Below, piece after piece: positions 23,877 to 35,589 of a stretch of DNA of 64,000 bases. Origin of the DNA: Mikania micrantha (lineage: Eukaryota; Streptophyta; Magnoliopsida; Asterales; Asteraceae); the NCBI GenBank assembly GCA_009363875.1, contig CM018680.1, forward strand, positions 58,925,563 to 58,989,562, in the 5' to 3' direction. The first letter of the stretch is position 1; each line of letters starts with the position of its first letter. The notes below the pieces were generated by a model. That model had not been told where the DNA came from. It ran no database searches and saw only the letters and a program-made list of their open reading frames with translations. A program made the position numbers and the translations under genes.

Positions 23877-25767
23877 CAGGTTCGCAGCTACATGCTGTTT
23901 CCACCCTAGGGTTCGGCCACATCAAAGGTTCGCCACCTTTAAGGTTTTGCATAGCCAAGGTTCGGCCCTAGGTTTATATGAAGATAGGTTCGGTTCCCAT
24001 GATTCATGGCTCAGCAGCTTCGTGGATGACATAGGTTCGGTTGATCCAAGACATTTGGTATGGCTAGGGTTCGTTGACCCAGGGTTCGCCACCCTTTAGG
24101 TTCGTCTCCCTGGTTTCGACTATCATCAGGTTCGTGAAATGCACCAGGTTCGGCTGACTCAGCCATGCTCCAGGTTCATAGGGCTGGTCTAGGGTTCACC
24201 AAAGAGGTTCGTGAGTCCCATGGGGTTCGGCTGGAAGATGCAGGTTCGTGGGGCTGGGTTAGGGTTCGGCTAATCCTGCAGGTTTGGCCATCACAAGGTT
24301 CGGCCGATCACAAGGAGGTTCGCCCGAACCACTTCTCAGCGAACCAGCCCTTCATCCTCTTCATCTTCTTCGAACTACTGCATGTTATAGGCTAAACTGT
24401 GGCTTCCCATACCAACACTAGTTTGTTTTAGGGTTTCCCAAGTACATAATTTATCTAAAACATAATTATGTAAACCGGTTGTTGTTTTAGAGTGAGAAAC
24501 AAAAGAAAACTCGAGATCTACCTCAAAGTAGCTGCCAAATGTTGGATTTCTTTGTAGATTCTTGTTCCCCTCGATCACGTGGTCGTTTAGGCACCAAAAT
24601 CTCTTGAATCCGTTGAGAAACGAGTGTGCAATCGTAGAGAGAAGTTAGAGGGAGGGAGAGTGACGAAAATGAGAGTGTAGAGAGAGAGTGAATGTTCTTT
24701 CAAATGAAGAAGAAAAGAATAGGTGGGTTTTTATATTCCAATCTATCCCCGCGTGCTCGGTCTCATACTTATCGCGATAAAATTACTAAATGCTCGGTTT
24801 TGCTCGTGAATATATTTAAAACATTAAGGTGTTTAAATAATCATGTTTCGTTTTAAATAAAATTATTTTAAATAAAATCGTTTTAATACAATGTCTCCGT
24901 TTATCTTTGTTAAGTTAATTAATTAAATAAAATGATTTATTCGGTTATGTTCAAAGTTGTTATTCCTAATAAACGTTAATAGTTTCCATTTATTAATTTA
25001 ATATCGTTAAATGTTATTTCGTTATCTCGTCGAAACGCGTTACTCACGTACGTATTCGTAAAGATCGTCACCTTTCCAAATCCAATGCCCGTATCGTATT
25101 TCAATTTGATTTACGATTTATGGAATATCGTTTCAGAATATTATTCTTAATAATTATATTCGTGTGAATCATCACTCACGCGAATACATTATCAAGTTAA
25201 TATTTCTGAATTAACATTCGCGTTTAAGTTATGTCCGTAACCTCACCATCGCGTAAGCATTTCCAATATCCCGTTCATTATTTTATTATCTTTAATATTA
25301 TAAATCCCAATCTAAAACCCACTAAACCATATCACTGACACATCCGTGATAGACCGAAATATGCATATGTATAGGGCATATGTAGGGTTCAGTCGCAACT
25401 GCCCCAGCCACCGTCCCACCGCTATTTCGATAAACCATGACCATGTGTCTTTGACTATGTTTAGCAACCAAACAACAACCAACTCCCAATTCTCTTCCAT
25501 TCCAAACCAATAATCCATAATCTGTGAAATGTAACTGCAATAAACTCTCTAGTTCTGTTCAGTTGTATTACAACTAAACTTCCCATGGTTTATGCATATT
25601 ATAATATGTTCTCAATATGTATACCAATATCAATAATATCATCCAATAATTCATTTTCATTAATAATTATCATATCAGGTCGTAACAGTACAGTCGTACC
25701 TGTACGGACAACCTGAAATACAGTGATGTTACAGTCTCCCCTAGTTAAGGGAATTTCGTCCCGAAAT

Positions 25768-25950
25768 TCAACTTGGAGTGACCGTAGTGAATAAATGTGG
25801 ATACTTAATCTTCATCTGATCTTCCCGCTCCCAGGTGAACTCTGGACCACGCTTCGACTCCCAATGTACTTTGACAATTGGAATTCTACTGCGTTTGAGC
25901 TTTTTAACCTCGCGATCCATATCTCCACTGTCTATATAGTCTTAGCAACC
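25768..25950 (-). pseudogene. C-terminal remnant of Ty3/gypsy pol (integrase tail)
   Basis: The minus strand reads through DREVKKLKRSRIPIVKV, then HWESKRGPEFTWEREDQMK and YPHLF before a stop at 25768. This is the hallmark end of the Tekay/Del-lineage polyprotein just after the integrase core. Only the last ~55 codons are recognisable; further upstream on the minus strand the frame is lost by about 25930-25985. It precedes the polypurine tract and LTR by the usual short spacing. A dead fragment with no independent function. Confidence 0.8.
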
Positions 25951-25985
25951 TCCTCAAGTAAAGATCTAGCGAGTGGGTAGCTAGG

Positions 25986-27801
25986 ATAGATACAGGTAAA
26001 GCAACGACACTACATCATATTCTTGCAATCTCTTTTTATCTTCTTTTTCACATGAAACTAGGATCTTTTTAACGAGGTCATGATATATGTTTATTATTTA
26101 ATATGTATTCGGGTGTTTATTTTTGCTTATAGCGTTATGAAATATCTATAGATGACACTAATTATAAGGGTCTTCTTTGTGAAATAACGAGCGATCACTT
26201 CTATTACTAGAACAACCAACAGCCTACATCAGCTATCAAAGACCAATTAGTCCAATCGTAATGCATTAAAGTTTTGTATGTAGCAAAATTTGTTTTGGAT
26301 TAAGCCTTTAGTTTTAGCAATTATGGGCTTTCTTCTATGCAGAGTGAGATCGATGTGTCACCATATAGCTGTTCTTGAGATGTAAGACTAAGAGTGATAT
26401 GTTTATTAGGTTTTTCTTAGGTGCCCAAATCTTTGTTGTTCAAAACAAGACATGCAACATCAAGAAACTAATAACCAAATTGGTGAAATTTAGGTGTGTT
26501 GTTGATGTACGAGTTTTCTTTCAGATACTTGTCAGCTAATCGATTGTTGTCGTTAAAAAAATTCTAGAATTTAATAAGATATTATCAAGTATTTAAAAAA
26601 TATGAGAAATGAAAAATGTGGTCATCCAATGCTTTTGACAATTTTTTTTAACGGTAACAATATCGTATTCGTACTAAACTACTTTTAATTATTTATTGTT
26701 TATCTGAATTTGAACTTAGAACCTTTTTTCTATTAAAAACAATGCATCTACCAATTAGATTTATTCAATTATTATACATTGAATTTGTATAAGATGATGT
26801 AACTTTGAATTGGCTTAATTGTATTAAAAATCCATAATAAATAACAAATAAAATAGCGGAAAAAGAAAATTAAAGTTATTAAATGGATAGAACCAACAAT
26901 GTTGGACCGTACTTTTTTGCTGTATCCTGCTGGCTACTACGACTTCTTGATACGTGACAAAAGTCTCCGCCATCCACACAAGGAACCTGCCTTTATTTTA
27001 TTTATTTTTTTTAATTTATCATTAATTAGAATTATAATATACGTATATAAGTTTTATGTCAAATAAAATATCATTAAAGTTAAGATATTACTTCTAACAA
27101 TATAAGATGTTTCAATCTTATTTATTAAAGTCGAATTTGTGTAATATTTGATGTTAGAAAGTTATCTACCAAAGTGAAAAATTACTTCTTTCTTTCTTTT
27201 TTTCTTTTTTAATAATTGTAACCAAGTATTTTTCATGTCTTTTCTTCAAAACTATTTGATGTTTTTCTTTTTAAAGTAATCTAGATTTTATTTCATGTTC
27301 TAGTAAAACATACTTTTTAGTCATTCAAGTTTCATTACGTTTTCTAATTAATAATAAGTGCTTTACACATTTTGACATTAACTTATAACGACTCTTGTCA
27401 CAATTTTTTATTAATTCATAATATGTGTCTATATATTAAGTAAATAGTGATATGACTTCACAAGAGAAAAATACTCAAAGAAAAGAAAAGGAAGAAAAAA
27501 AAAAGATAATTATAACTTGGTTATTTTACATGTTTAATAAAGATGTGATTAAGTAGATCTTATATTTATTGTTGTTTTTTTTTTTTGGCTAAAAAGACTA
27601 TAATTATAATATTTCAATTTGAATAAATAATTATATTTAATGCTTTCAGCATAAAAACTACTTTAAAAAAAAGTATAGTTAACATATCCTTCTAAGCATC
27701 AAAAATAGAATAAAATAAAATATGATCATGATAACCTACTAATTAAACACCATGAAGCTAAACTTAAAGTTAATGACTATAAAAAGATATTTAAAAATAA
27801 T
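25986..27801. other. Intergenic AT-rich DNA
   Basis: No gene recognised on either strand. Old transposon relics are likely but no termini could be assigned. Confidence 0.35.
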
Positions 27802-28200
27802 TTTATACTAATAAAATTATAGCATAATCCGCCACTTGTCAATTTATGGTGAAGTCAACTTATTATTTTCCCGCATCTCTATCTTCTTAATGTCTTTTTA
27901 TTAATAAATAATTTTATGTATTTCTCTTTAATTAATGTATCTCTTTTAATAAATAATAAATAATAAAATTATGGTTAAAATAATAAAATAGCCTACCTAA
28001 ACAAATGAAACTAAAGTTAAAATAAAAACAACAAAAAATAATCAAAGTTAAAAAATTAAACAAAGGTATAATAATAACAAAATATATAAGTAGAAAATTA
28101 AAAACTTTGATTTATTTAATCCACATAATAGGATAGAAAAATTAACAATTTTAATAAATTATATGTATTAAACCAGTGTAATACATATGTTTTAACCTAG
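27802..28200 (+). mobile_element. Non-autonomous Helitron (~400 bp)
   Basis: The 5' end TTTATACTAATAAAA resembles the TCTATACTAATAAA ends of sister copies, with the C mutated. Soon after comes GCCACTTGTCA. The 3' end has GTGTAATACATATG..ACCTAG followed by T. The interior is AT-rich and non-coding. Confidence 0.5.
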
Positions 28201-28591
28201 TAGTGAAAAATTGCAGAAACTTTGTTATGAGTTCATTCATGAAGTTTTCCCAAAACATAACCAAAAGTATGTCCCAATGTATATTTCTTATGACAAAAAA
28301 TTGTGTTTTTCACATGTAAAAATATAACATATATAGAGAAACACAGGAAAACTCAAAACTCATCGTAACTATTTACTTATATAGAGTGATCTTTAATTTA
28401 AAATCATTTTTACTTGACAACTAAAGAAACCATTTCTAGCCACAAGTTTAAAGGATATGATAGTAAATTCTCCTATTTTTAAGAAAAATTCCTTTTATAC
28501 CCCTTAAATCATGTCTATAAGTATGGTTGTTATACTTATTTACAGCTTTTTGGTTCTTAATAGAAAGAATCATATGTGTATATATATATAT

Positions 28592-28620
28592 CTGTGTGTG
28601 TGTGTGTTTGTGTGTGTATA
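28592..28620. repeat. (TG)n microsatellite
   Basis: Alternating TG/TA simple-sequence run. Confidence 0.7.
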
Positions 28621-28760
28621 TAATTCAAGTGAGAACTATTGTTATTAAGAATTAAATAACTAATTCTAGCTACAAGTAATGGTATAAAAATAATTTCCTT
28701 TATTTTAAAAGAAAATTACTTTTATACTCAAAAAACACGTGGTTCAAATTAGTTCATATA

Positions 28761-29077
28761 TCTATTGTATAGTATATAATAAATAAAGGTTTTGGTGGGA
28801 CACATGTTACCATTATAGAAAACATAGAAATTAGTTTTCCCGCTTCTCTCTCATATTAACTGTTTGTAAATAATCTTTTATTAGATTTTGATTTTTCTTA
28901 TTTCTCTTCTATTAAATAACAATTTTATTCAATTTAACAAATAAAATTATTACATCATAAGTCATATTATTTTGTTTTTTTGTAGAAAGTATTTGAAAAA
29001 TATGTAATATGTTATTTAAAATAAATAATTTTAAAATTTATTTGTTTAACATGTGTAATACACAGGCTTTTACCTAG
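28761..29077 (+). mobile_element. Non-autonomous Helitron (317 bp)
   Basis: The start TCTATTGTATAG is preceded by A. The 3' end has a GTGTAATACAC hairpin, about 10 bases, then CTAG (29074-29077) followed by T. It shares the GGGACACATGTTACC-type segment near the 5' end with related copies. Confidence 0.6.
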
Positions 29078-30436
29078 TTTCCTTGTATTCAAAGTGTATA
29101 CTCATATTTTCTTCAAAGTCACCAATCATTGCACGTGAAAAAATCGTTTACAATAGCAAGAGATAGTTTATATTATAAATACAACTTTATTCAATCAAAT
29201 TTATGTCAAAACAAAAAAATTAAATGATAGTATTTGTAACATTTTAAAAAGTCAACAAATGCAACCTCAGGTAAAAATGAAGCTAAATAAATGTGAAATA
29301 CAAAAAGAAAATAGAAAGAAATTCTAGTCTATCTTCTTTGGTTAGTTGAAGTGCATAATTATATTTTGCAAAAGTTGTCAACGATACATTATCATTGGGT
29401 AGTCAAAGTGTGTGATATTTTGTTAAAGTTACACATCCAATCACGTGGGAAAATGGTTTGTGATAAACATCTGGATTACAACTTTTTTTCAATAAAATTT
29501 ATATCAGAATTTTGACAAAGAAAAATATAACTATGTGTTTAGATTTTTTTTGGAAAGTTAAGAAATACAACTTATCAAAGAAAATCAAATTAAATAATAA
29601 ATTATCATTGAAAATTAAAAAAATGAGTAAAAAAACAACATTGGATGGGAGCGATATATCATATTGGTATGAACAATGTGCATTACATGAAGAAAAAACT
29701 ATGAAATCGGGTCGGACCTCTGACATCTCTAAATAGAGGTGTGCAATTGTGCATACTAACTACCCATGCTAAGGGCCACATATGCACAAACTAGTTTTCA
29801 GGAACTCAAACCGTTTCGGTTTTAGATAAGAACTGGATAAAGATAAAAGTAGTTAAGGTTTTTGACCATATTTTCACCGGTTTTTATCTTTTTTGACCGG
29901 ATAAAGGTATAACCAGTTTTGGTTTTGATTTATCTAAGAAATTGAAACCGTATATAGCCACCGGCTCGAGTAGAATTAGTACCATTTCCTAGGTAAGATA
30001 GTCAAATCCGGCTCTGAAACTAGACTTTTTGTATGGGAGGAGTAATTTTAGATTCCTCAATTTACTTGAATGACTCATACCAAATCCATTCGATGTCTAG
30101 AAAAGTTTACTAATTCTTAATTTTTCGAATAATCCTTTGTTGGTAGTTGTGAATCAGCTTTATATTAACCTTTTTAATATTTTTAAAATGATAGAAACAC
30201 TCGTTATTTTTTTTGTTTTGAATTCTACACTAACACATACTAAATTTGGAATGGTTTAAATTGATAAAAAACAAAATGGGTGAAGGATTTGGTGAGTAGT
30301 CCCTATTAAGAATGGTTTTATTTGACCCTTAATCATGAAGAGATGATGTTTCTAGTTTTACCAATCAACCTTAACTCACTTTTCAATATCAGTCTGTGTA
30401 ACCTAAATAGCTTTTGTTTTTATTCATATGGAATTA
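29078..30436. other. Intergenic DNA with partial repeats
   Basis: A ~300-bp segment appears twice in diverged form (around 29100-29230 and 29390-29520: AAAGTG..GATA, CAATCA..CACGTG, CAACTTT..TTCAAT). From 29735 a TAGAGGTGTGC start and ACCGGTTTTTATC phrases suggest a damaged hAT copy without a recognisable right end. Open frames near 29499-29736 are not convincing genes. Confidence 0.35.
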
Positions 30437-30714
30437 GAGTAAATTGCCGATATGGTATTTGAGTTTTGTTAGCATTTCACTTTTAGTTCCTAAGTTTTAT
30501 GAATTACTCATATAGTCCCCAACTTTTGATATTTGTAACACATATACTCCTAATGTAACAAAATTATCCTCACATAATTGACCAAATTACCCTTACATAA
30601 GGACTATATGTGTTACAAATGTTTAAAGTTTGGGACCATATGAGTAATTTAAGAAATATAGGGACCAAGAGTGAAATACTAGCTAAACACATGGACCATC
30701 TTAGTAATTTACTC
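30437..30714. mobile_element. MITE (278 bp) with 10-bp target duplication
   Basis: Termini GAGTAAATT and AATTTACTC are perfect inverted repeats, and the whole element folds back imperfectly. The 10-bp sequence TATGGAATTA flanks it on both sides (30427-30436 and 30715-30724). A 9-10-bp duplication points to a Mutator-type MITE. It lies between two ~85-bp direct repeats (about 30265-30345 and 30775-30858). Confidence 0.8.
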
Positions 30715-31681
30715 TATGGAATTATGTTGTATCAGTTAATCCAATCCTAAAGATGCTAAATCTTGAATTTTTTTATTTGATAATAAAACAGAATAGGGCG
30801 AAGGATTTGGTGAGAAGTCCCTAATATGAGATGGTTTTATTTGACCCTAATTCTGAACATATGATTTATTTTAAATCTACAAAGTATTATGATATTTCTC
30901 TTTTTATATGCTTCTTATCCTTAAAACATCAAATGACTTTGACATATTTTGTCATTTTTTTTACGTATTACATAATTGGATACACATGCTTAGTATTTGG
31001 TTTCATGTTTTGATTTAAGTAAACATATGTAAAATTATGTTTACATGTGTACGTAAAATTATTGATTATTTGTTTATTTTTTTGGGTTCAAGATTTGATT
31101 TTAAATACACTCGGATATCCGAGTATCAGATTCGGATACAATTATTGAATTTTGATGTCCGAAATTCAGATATCCGAATTACCGTATATATGATTTTAAA
31201 CACCCCTACTTATAACAACATAACATTACAATCAAGTATACTTAATTAATACCCATAAGGGTATCCAAAAACAAGACACTTGTAAGACTAATAACTGACA
31301 CAATCGGGTAAGGGAGCAAGGCTACACAACCAAACCTCAAAACTGACTCATTAAAAAAGATACCTCTAATAACTTTAAGATGAAAAAAAAATACTTAAAC
31401 AAACCTAAAATCATTGTTGTAAAACTCTCCGAGTATTCGGTGAGTTCTCCCTGAGTACTCTTTGCCTAAGCCGGGTATTCGTTGAGTAATTTCCTAGTAT
31501 TCGTCGACTATACTGACTATACACTACTTTTTAGTCAATTGGCTTACCAATGTCTAGTAACTTATGCAATCATATCTAAAATTAAAAAAATAAAATAAAA
31601 ATATTACATCATCATGTGGTTGGACGCAAATTTAAAAATCGCTGTAATTGCACTCTTCTCGCATCATATACATTGGCAATT
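30715..31681. other. Intergenic DNA, hAT fragment end
   Basis: At about 31080-31208 a GGATATCCGA-rich stretch ends in AAACACCCCTA, a hAT-type terminus; the left end is missing. A few GTATTCG(T/G)(T/C)GAGTA phrases occur near 31430-31510. No gene. Confidence 0.35.
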
Positions 31682-31912
31682 TTTTTTGAGCGGCAAATGT
31701 CTCAATCGTGTGAACCTACTGTTTCCAGGCCATGTCACAGAGGTCTAGTTACCTAGACCTCCCATGAGCCACCGCAACCATCCAGGAGGAAACCCCACTG
31801 AGAAAACCCCTTGACCCCCCTCAAACCCATTTTTTGCTGCGGGTGGGATTTGAACCCAAGACCTCTCATTTGAAAGAATCTTGAAGTACCATTGAGGCAA
31901 TGCCTCATTCGT
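31682..31912 (-). mobile_element. tRNA-derived SINE with 16-bp target duplication
   Basis: On the minus strand a tRNA-like head (TGCCTCAATGG as box A, then GGGTTCAAATCCC as box B) leads into a body shared with the copy at 36331 (TTTCAAATGAGAGGTC, GAGGGGGGTCA, ACATTTGCCG) and a tail TCAAAAAAA. Flanks ATATACATTGGCAATT and ATATACATCGGCAATT match at 15 of 16 bases. It is 231 bp, normal for a plant SINE, and has no coding capacity. Confidence 0.85.
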
Positions 31913-33120
31913 ATATACATCGGCAATTGATCTTTATTTTTCATTTTTGATTATGTTACCTCATGTTGAAAATATTTGGTTTTTCATCTTCTAAGTTCTC
32001 ATTCATAAATTTGTAACTGCGATAATGCCATCCTGGGGTTTTCTCCGTTTCAAATCCAAAATATTCTACTCAAATATAATAAAAACTAAGTTAGTGGCAT
32101 TCGTATTCAAAATACACACGTACATTTGCATAATGCGTAAATATAATGCCAGTAACAAACTTTATTAATGTTTAACGATAAACAAGTTTTACATAAAACA
32201 TTTTAGTAAAAATTATATAAGATGATAATAAAATGTTAAATGTAATTAGCCATGAGTTAATTCATAATAACAATAATTGAGTAGACATGTATTAAAATGC
32301 TATATTTATATAACATAGGATTTTATAAAACAATTCTACATAGAATAAATTATGATAATAATAAAAAATAAGTTATAAAATCTTTTAAGTTTTATAAAAT
32401 ACTAAGTTGAAAACATTTAGTAAAAGTTTTAGAAACTTTAATCACATAAAGTAACAAAAAGTGAAGACTAGAGTGACCATTTCTGTAAATATCGAAACTT
32501 TTCCTTTGGGAAACATTTAAAACAAATATCGTCACAAAATAGAATAGGAGGGGCTGAAGTTGCCAACCTCCTATTTCTGTATTCCCTTTCACCCGGTACC
32601 CATCGGACCCAAACCAAACCTAAATACAACCCAACAATTTTCAAGCTCACTTCTACTTGTTTACAACTCGATTGAGGCCGATTTAGGCAACTTCAAAGAT
32701 TGCGTGATTGATTAAATTTTTGATTAAGGTCAAAGACCGATTAATGTGCAAATTGAATACCAAAAATAAAAAATTCACCAAGAAATTAAATTCACAAACA
32801 AGTACTATAAATCCTAAATCAAATGACTTTATGAGGTTCGCCTAGTAGCCATAAAACTTTTTGAGAATCAAAAACACACTCACAATCATTTTGAGAACGA
32901 TTAGGACTCGATCATAGCCGACGATGCACTTGAGCCCGATCGGTGCCAAAACAGATCCATTTTAGGAAATTAATCATACCTATATACCCGTTAGAATCCT
33001 AGGAACAAGAGCACTATCATTATAAAGGCTCACGGTCGTCGGTTTAATCGAATTTGATCAGATTTGCATTTAGATTTCATATGAATCTGGCTTGATATAA
33101 AATTCAATATAGGAACAATC
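31913..33120. other. Intergenic AT-rich DNA
   Basis: No gene recognised. Minus-strand frames at 32392-32650 overlap each other in different frames and show no family resemblance. Confidence 0.35.
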
Positions 33121-33240
33121 TGATCGAAGGCATCTCAGCGGATCCACCCCGGAGCCTATCGGTAAGACGCATGGGTCTCCCGGGAGACATGGGCTCAAAA
33201 CCTGGCAGGTGCCTATAAAACCAATTTTTGCCATATTATC
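33121..33240 (+). mobile_element. Possible SINE head (tRNA-like), uncertain
   Basis: CCTATCGGTAAGACGC could be a box A region and GGGCTCAAAACC a diverged box B, about 40 bases apart, in a GC-rich island. No matching SINE body or tail follows. It could be a truncated SINE or a decayed tRNA-like sequence. Confidence 0.3.
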
Positions 33241-34288
33241 CCTTTTCAGCCTATATTTTTTTTTATAAAAAATACATAAAAAAAACTCTAAAAATCATAA
33301 AATTCAATTTAGTACATTATGTGAATTTTATTAAAAATTAGAAAATGTTTGATTACTTTTCTATCAAACTTACCTTTACTTTGCTTGACGTTTCAGCTAC
33401 TTAAGGTTGGGAAATTTTCTTGTTAAACCTTCCATTAAATTTATATAATCCCTTTTTGTGCCTATTTTACATGCGTTTCAAGTTTGTCTATGCAATGACG
33501 TAGATTTTTTTTCAAAATGATTCGTATTAAATATAATAAGTTTTGGTCCAACGATATAAATCCCAATGGTTTGAAAACGAGTTCGGTTGATAATAATATA
33601 TACGTAGACTTAGTCACACCAATTTCATGTGGGAAAAAAAACGAATTTGTGTTTTATTACAGTCATACGTATTTACAACTATGAAGCTTACACTTCGCTG
33701 AGTTTACCGCCATAACTGCAGATTCGCATCAATGTTTCGAGATTTGTTACAAAGTTTGCAAATGCATCCTTTATCACGTTATAGTTATCGTATGGCCAAC
33801 CATAGCACACGAGGAAAAAAAACTCATTACTATTAAATGGTACCACACAACACGAACGGGCTAGAATAAAAGAAAAGGAATAGGCTTAATAGCTGCCAAG
33901 TTGCCAAATGTTGAAAGCCAAAAAGCATACAGCCAGCTTATACCATGCCAGCATGGTTTGTATGGATTCCAATCCAACGTAAAAGCAAGTGAATTCATTA
34001 TATATGTGGCTTCTAACCTCACCAAAGTATTATCTCTTTCTATATATATATATTCGAAGCATCTTTAATTATTATTTTATTAAGATGTAAATTTTTATTA
34101 AATTTACACTTGCTTTCGCGAAAAATAATGTTTAATTGGTTAAAAATGAAATTTTAAGCCATATGATGATAAAGACGAATGTATTTTTTTTATATGTTAA
34201 TTTTTATTTCAGTTGATTATAATAATAAAACCAATATTCCCTTTTTTTTTTCAGGTCAAACCTTCTTAGTATACATTTTACCCATACT
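33241..34288. other. Intergenic AT-rich DNA
   Basis: No gene or clear element recognised. Confidence 0.35.
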
Positions 34289-34585
34289 TAGGGGTGTTCG
34301 TGGTCCGGTTTTTACGGTTTTAAAATGGAACCACAATCGAACTGTTAACAACGGCTTTTGAACAATGAAAACAAAAACCTAACCGTTTAAAATAAAAACC
34401 GAACCGTTATCAACGGTTTGGTTTACGGTTTTGAATTTTGATCCCGTTTAAAATAAAATTGAATCAAATCAAGCCTTTATAGTTCAACACGGACTATTTA
34501 CACCAAGTCCTTGTGTATTTTTTTTTAATCTCAAATAAATCAAGAACTTAATATCTGTATACACACATATATAAACATCTATGTA

Positions 34586-34607
34586 CATACATACATACAT
34601 ACATACA

Positions 34608-34636
<29 letters not shown>
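34586..34636. repeat. (CATA)n microsatellite
   Basis: More than ten consecutive CATA/TACA units, directly next to the Helitron 3' end. Confidence 0.9.
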
Positions 34637-34639
<3 letters not shown>

Positions 34640-34958
34640 CTAGCCAAGAAAACCCGTGTATTACACGGGTTGAATAATAAAAAATATAATTTATTAACAT
34701 TAAATAAAAATAAATATTTAATAATTATAAAATTGTATTTAAGATAAGATATAATCGAATTATTATTACTATTTATTAAATTTTAATAAATTAGTAAAAT
34801 TATTGGAATAAGAAAAATTATATTTTTAAATATTTATGATATAATATAATTAATAAAAATTAATAATATTTATTGGGAGAGAGAGGCGGGAAAAATATTT
34901 TTAGATTTAACCAAAACGCGCCACGTGTCTCCTATAAATACTCCTTTATTAGAGTAGA
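34640..34958 (-). mobile_element. Non-autonomous Helitron (319 bp)
   Basis: On the minus strand it starts TCTACTCTAATAAAGGAG at 34958 (preceded by A). It ends with the perfect hairpin CCCGTGTAATACACGGG, then 11 bases and CTAG at 34640-34643, followed by T. It shares the GGAGAGAGAGGCGGGAAAA block with the copy at 57442. Non-coding. Confidence 0.75.
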
Positions 34959-35210
34959 TATATATCGATATATCTATGTGTATAACTGTATATACGTATG
35001 CCTATATTTATATACGCGTGCAAACGCATATATGGTTTGGTCCGGCTTTTTAAGACCGATTTTTTATGAACCGTAAACTAGACCGTTTATTACAGTTTTA
35101 AACTTTTGAAACCGACCGATCGAATGTTTGAAAAAAAATTAACCGTGAAACCGAACTGATGAACAGTTTGGGCGGTTTCGCTGTTTGAAACCGGACCATG
35201 AACACCCCTA

Positions 35211-35519
35211 CTCATAGTTATCTTGTTTATATGACTTCTAGTTGAATTATGATTAAATCCTTTTGAAGTTATAGAAATGTGATATACTTAAAACTTAGAT
35301 ATTTTTTTAATTAGTTGTATTTAGGAAAAAACGACAACAGATGACGGTGTGACCACAAGTTAGCAATTAAAGCCTAACCTAATATCGTTCAACTTTAGCG
35401 TCTCTCTTATTAGAATCCAAAAAATGCCATTGTAAATTCAAAAATATATATAAAAATTAAAAAAATAAAATAAAAAAGTGATCTTAAAAATTGTTATTAA
35501 TTGGTTCCCTCTCCTCCTC
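35211..35519. other. Upstream region of the GASA gene
   Basis: AT-rich; no element boundaries recognised. It presumably contains promoter sequence for the gene starting at 35590. Confidence 0.4.
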
Positions 35520-35527
35520 TATAAATA
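35520..35527 (+). promoter_or_regulatory. TATA box of the GASA gene
   Basis: TATAAATA lies 62 bases upstream of the start codon, after a CT-rich stretch. The spacing allows a transcription start about 30 bases downstream and a short leader. Confidence 0.7.
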
Positions 35528-35589
35528 GAAAGGATGTCCCCATGCAAAAAGTAAGCTCAAACAAGCCAAGTATACCTGCTTTGTAAGCC

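Larger units (their letters stand above)
21397..25733 (-). mobile_element. 3' LTR of a Tekay/Del-like Ty3/gypsy retrotransposon (4.3 kb)
   Basis: On the minus strand the LTR begins TGTAACATCACTG at 25733, directly after a purine-rich tract (AACTAGGGGAGAC), and ends GGTCGGGGTGTTACA at 21397. A minus-strand TATAAAAA lies at 24728-24735. Upstream on the same strand is the C-terminus of the pol polyprotein. The LTR holds a ~71-bp tandem repeat (21963-22175), a long AGGTTCGGC-rich stretch (22960-24330) and a nested hAT element (23237-23876). The 5' part of the element is missing beyond about 25985, so no target duplication can be assigned. Confidence 0.75.
34289..35210. mobile_element. hAT-type element, interrupted by a Helitron
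   Basis: Inverted ends TAGGGGTGTTCGTGGTCCGG at 34289 and GGACCATGAACACCCCTA at 35210. The 8-bp flanks CCCATACT and CTCATAGT agree at 6 of 8 positions. Both arms contain GGTTT/AAACCG phrases. The centre is occupied by a (CATA)n microsatellite and the Helitron at 34640-34958, so the original hAT was about 600 bp. Confidence 0.7.
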
